A model generated the notes under the pieces. It had not been told where the DNA came from. It saw nothing but the letters and a program-made list of their open reading frames with translations, and ran no database searches. A stretch of 64,000 bases of DNA from Branchiostoma floridae (taxonomy: Eukaryota; Chordata; Leptocardii; Amphioxiformes; Branchiostomatidae): NCBI RefSeq assembly GCF_000003815.2, contig NC_049983.1, positions 19,013,694 to 19,077,693 of the forward strand, in the 5' to 3' direction. The position numbers and the translations under genes are program-made. Positions 60,101-64,000 of this stretch are shown one piece after another. Each line of letters begins with the position of its first letter. Within the stretch, counting starts at the first letter, position 1.

Positions 60101-63100
60101 TATAATCAGGTCAGCCTGGCCTAAGCTATATCAACAAGTGCAGCGTAACCTGGCATCTCCCGCCCAAGCTATCATCCGCCGGCCCTGATTGTTCACACTT
60201 TCCAATCTCCCACTTTCCATCAGATAACCAAATTGCCACCGTCCAGGATATTACAGTGCTCGTCCAGCCCACTGATTGCCCCTGAATTGAAACTGATGAG
60301 ATTGGGGGTTGGCCATTACCTGTCAGTGGACCAAGATGGGAGCCAAGGCAACAAAAGCCCATCACCTTAGCGATATCTTATCATAAATCCAATACATAAA
60401 GGATGATGGGTACCGTCCAAACACTCAACCGTGGTGAAGAAATCTAAGCAACCAACTTCTGAAGCAAGGGCGTTATTGGAAAAGTCATTGTAGTGGTTTA
60501 ACCGTTATAGAAGGATATTGGTAACAACCTCGAGGCTTAGAAGGGGAAGAAGAAACAAAGTACTTCCAAGCACAAGGGAATAGATTTATCTGGCAATAGC
60601 TTTGCTGTACAATAAAGGCAACAACTGTGGGAATAACACATTACATGTGCATCATAGATATAGACTGGATTGTACCACTGCATTAGTGGGGGTGGGGAGG
60701 CAGATAGAGAATAAAATCTCTATCTTTCAGTAGACATTAAACTAACCACCCTATACCCATACCAGTTATATATATAAGTACTTGATACCTTTGGAATAAT
60801 CATTGAATTGATCACATTTGTCAGAAACTAAGCACTATCCAGCCCTTAGCTGTAAATCACTGGCATCTGGTAAATATGAAGGTTATTATAAAAGTGATGA
60901 TTTGCAATTGTTTAATTGTCTTTAATAAATCACATTTATCTACATGATAAGGTAGGAAGTTGAGACTAATTGTCAGTGTCATCCCATCACCAGCTGATTC
61001 TGAAAGATAAGGTACAAAGCTTTAGGACAAAAATTTGCTCCATTTTAGCAGTGCATGTTACACATGATGATACACCATTGGGCCTGCCTTAGAGCATTGT
61101 GTATGAGTAAAAAAAACTACATCTATGATAAACTTGGTTTTGGACCAGGTCATAAATATAATTATAACATCCCAGTAGGCTTGCCCTATAGTTACTGTAT
61201 TGTGTGCCAGTAACAGAAAAAAAATGCACATATCTATAATATACAGATAACATGCTAATAACCAGAAACAAAATGTATGCCCCTATCGGAGAAAACCTAA
61301 CAAATTATTCACCCCTTCACATTCAGGCAAATGGCATATTTGTTAGCGACTACTAATCTATAGATCCACCTATTGTATCACAATAGACAAAGTCCCTAAA
61401 GACAGCATAAAGAATATACACTCCTTCCAGGAGAAACTGTTTCATTTGTCTCAATCACCATAGAGGTTTTACTGCTTATGCTATATATTTTGATTTTGGA
61501 ATTACACAAATATAGAAACATGTAGAAAAGAACTAAATGAAATGATAGTCCACGTAGAGCTGTCTGCTTTATCCAAATTTTGGTTGTACCCAATGACTTC
61601 CACAGGGAGTGCTACATTGGCTGTAGGTGCCAACAACAATTCAGGAAACCTTAACTCTGCTCAGGAGTTACAGCGCATTGACAACAGTATCTATAGGTAC
61701 AAATGTTGCCAACAGATCTGCATATTTGTCTTCATTAAAATGGTGTGTGAAAAATGAGCAGGTCTACAAGGCTATTAGATTTGCTTTAAAATGACTTAAA
61801 GAAAATAAACAATCATTTGTAACAGTCATAAAAATCATTGAGTCTCTTTCCATGTGCTCAAGAATTACATCAAGGCATTTCATGATAGATACAGGTACAA
61901 TTTGTTGTTAACACTTCTGCATATTTGTCTTCATTAAAATGTATGTTAAGTGACTAGTGTTATATGTTTAACTTTTGAAGTAACTTTAAGAACATAAAAA
62001 TAGCTTTTTTTTTATTCATATCATTTAATCTGAAATATTGGCACATACCCCGGTCTGGAAAATGCTTTTTTCATTCGTAACCAAACAATGGGCTTAACAA
62101 AGTTAGACATTCATGGACAAGCTTTAGAGCTACAACCACTGACCTTCAGAAAGGTCACAAGGTTAGGTGTTCAGGGACCACGTGAACTCTTCAAAAAGAT
62201 CTTTCCCAGTCTGAAGCCATTCAACTAATGGTGGGGAAGAAAACACAATAACACCAGCCCATAGATCCAATTTAAGTAATGGCTACTGAGGGTAGCATGT
62301 ACTTGCAGAGGGCCTATACTGATTCATCTAAGCCAGAGTAATATTCTGTTATAGCTGGTGTTTTTTCCTTGAAACACTGACAATAGAGATGATATGCATC
62401 AGTAGATAATGGAGTAAAATGTACTTGGGAGTTGGAAGAGCAGTTATGATTGTGACTTACAGAAAACAATTTACATAAAGAGATGTTTCAAAATGATAAA
62501 CAGAGAAAATATCGAAACTATGTAAATTGTGCAGAGATGGTGTTGTATCTTCTTCCAGTAGACAGGAACAACCCTTAACCAAAGGTGAAGAATGCCTTTT
62601 TTCACAAGATAAAAGAATAAACATATTGCCTCATTAAGATGGAAATTTGAGTTGCACATCATGACACATCATCAAATGTTATAGGAATTTAGGGATCGGA
62701 CTGTTAAAAATACAAACCTCACATAAATGTACCGCCCAGAATAGTACATGTAACCATCATGATAATATATTTTCAGTTTACAGCAAGCCATTTGGCACAA
62801 AAGTATGTAGTAAATCATATTTCAGTTAGCCTTGACGCCACAAGGTGACAAGTGTCAATGCCATGTCTGAGCTCTGCATTTCTGCAGCGACAAAGAAAAT
62901 AGGAGGGCAAGAAACCATGGAATTCCTCAGACAGCAGTGAGAATCCAACTTTAACTATGAATGGCCAATAGCTATGGACCTGTAATGTGATAATCCAAGA
63001 AAAGTATAAACCTAGCCACACTTCAATGAGGTTGTGCAATTTGTGGAGGTTGCTGACATATTTGATATTGAAGTATGCTGCACATGTATATTTACATAAT

Positions 63101-64000
63101 AGATTTTAAAAAACACAATGTATGTGTAACTTCGTTCAACTTTGTTCCCATAAACATGTATTACTATGTGACTTGTTCACCCATGCTAGCCCTTGCCCGG
63201 TTGTCCCCAGAGGCCCGTCTGATTTTGTTATTTTTGGAACACCAAATGCGTCAACAATGTGCCCCGACCCTCATCTGTGTCCCGCAAGACAAATGGTTTC
63301 CTACAAGACAATTTGCATGTTTTTAACGGAGGACCTTTACCTTTTAAATTCCGCATGTACAGGAGGCAATTGACCTGAGACGCGCAGAAGGAGATTAAGA
63401 TCAAAACAACTGTAATGTGGGTCATGACTTCATTACAACAAGTCAGTCTGTCTGTCCTCGATAGAAATCACATCCAACTTTTCTAAGTACAACACGGTCA
63501 ACACATCCATCACCGAAGCTGATATATCATCACTGGAAACAATTCATCCTAAATTGAGTCCGCATGTGATAAATCAGTGATTGAAAACCCAATACTCACA
63601 AAGATCATTTATGTCAGGAGGTAATGAAACAGCCTTGTCAACCAAATTTCCCTATTGATCTTAATGTATCCGCTGGAATAAAACAGCTTGACCTAGTTAA
63701 ATATTGATCTCGATACAGGACTGAAGGTTTCTGATAGCGAGAAAGAGTGGCCGCAACAGTTTCCTTTCTGCCCAACAGGCACAGCTGATAAAGATGAAAC
63801 AAAGAGTACCCTGATCCAGGTTAGCCTATACTATCATCAGATGTATGTTGATGAACATTAAGACATGAGATGCACAATATAAACGTTTCTCAATGAACTG
63901 GATAAGCTTTGCAAAAGGTGAGAAACTTCAGATAGCATTCACTGACTGTCACTGACAAAGTAAGGGAATTCTAGCTGGAATGTCTGACAAAAGTTATACC

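Larger units (their letters stand above)
55181..64000 (-). other. GRIPAP1-like intron upstream of first visible exon (incomplete)
   Basis: Inferred intron, since no further coiled-coil exon was recognised up to the window edge. It contains a local tandem duplication, the Harbinger-like insertion and another ~243-bp duplication. The remainder (57.8-59.6 and 60.1-64.0 kb) is AT-rich with no assigned feature. An upstream exon too short or diverged for me to see cannot be excluded. Confidence 0.55.

Noticed and set aside
61542-61757. Plus-strand frame with NNNSGNLNSAQELQRI as a possible exon
   Set aside because: No splice sites in agreement with the frame and no similarity that I can name; likely chance.

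Overview
This is eukaryotic, intron-rich animal DNA. There is no bacterial-style gene packing, every convincing coding segment is a short exon with GT/AG boundaries, and the rest is AT-rich intron and repeat sequence with many small transposons, tRNA- and 5S-rRNA-headed SINEs, TACATGTA-rich stretches and GATT/TTTC microsatellites. Two runs of exactly 100 N (4849-4948 and 38678-38777) are assembly gaps. The repeat style and protein similarity fit an invertebrate deuterostome, most likely a lancelet (Branchiostoma). The species is an inference from general appearance, not from a search.

One protein-coding gene is supported. Ten minus-strand exons (55067-55180, 54413-54490, 53920-54015, 53500-53556, 53100-53199, 52240-52340, 49836-49943, 47010-47103, 35325-35488, 15660-15830) join in one continuous frame. 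They give 360 residues plus a stop codon, the C-terminal part of a GRIPAP1/GRASP-1 homologue (GRIP1-associated, coiled-coil, Rab4-effector endosomal protein). The N-terminal half must lie beyond position 64000. The last intron is about 19.5 kb.

Layout: 1-240 is a GC-rich candidate promoter with an RFX X-box and a CRE at the window edge. From 240 to 15,600 no coding gene is recognised. That stretch holds tandem duplications, a TIR miniature element (7666-7985), foldback elements (about 2306-2547 and 8426-9270), a CpG-dense block (6480-7160) and two diverged tandem arrays (13985-14620 and 14786-15470) just downstream of the GRIPAP1 stop. The introns from 15.8 to 55 kb hold a 16-bp and a ~44-bp minisatellite, several SINEs, a hAT-like MITE, a TA-flanked element with perfect 27-bp TIRs, an RTE-like retrotransposon tail and a perfect 32-bp-arm palindrome. 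From 55.2 to 64 kb is more intron, with a 1.73-kb Harbinger-like insertion placed inside a tandem duplication.

The most notable observations are: two SINE copies sharing a body but carrying different pol III heads (tRNA versus 5S rRNA); repeated duplication of exon ends with their splice sites within the GRIPAP1 homologue; the Harbinger-like element with a microexon-like segment; and the long perfect palindrome at 27789-27855. No CRISPR array, operon-like cluster, intact transposase or standalone RNA gene was found.
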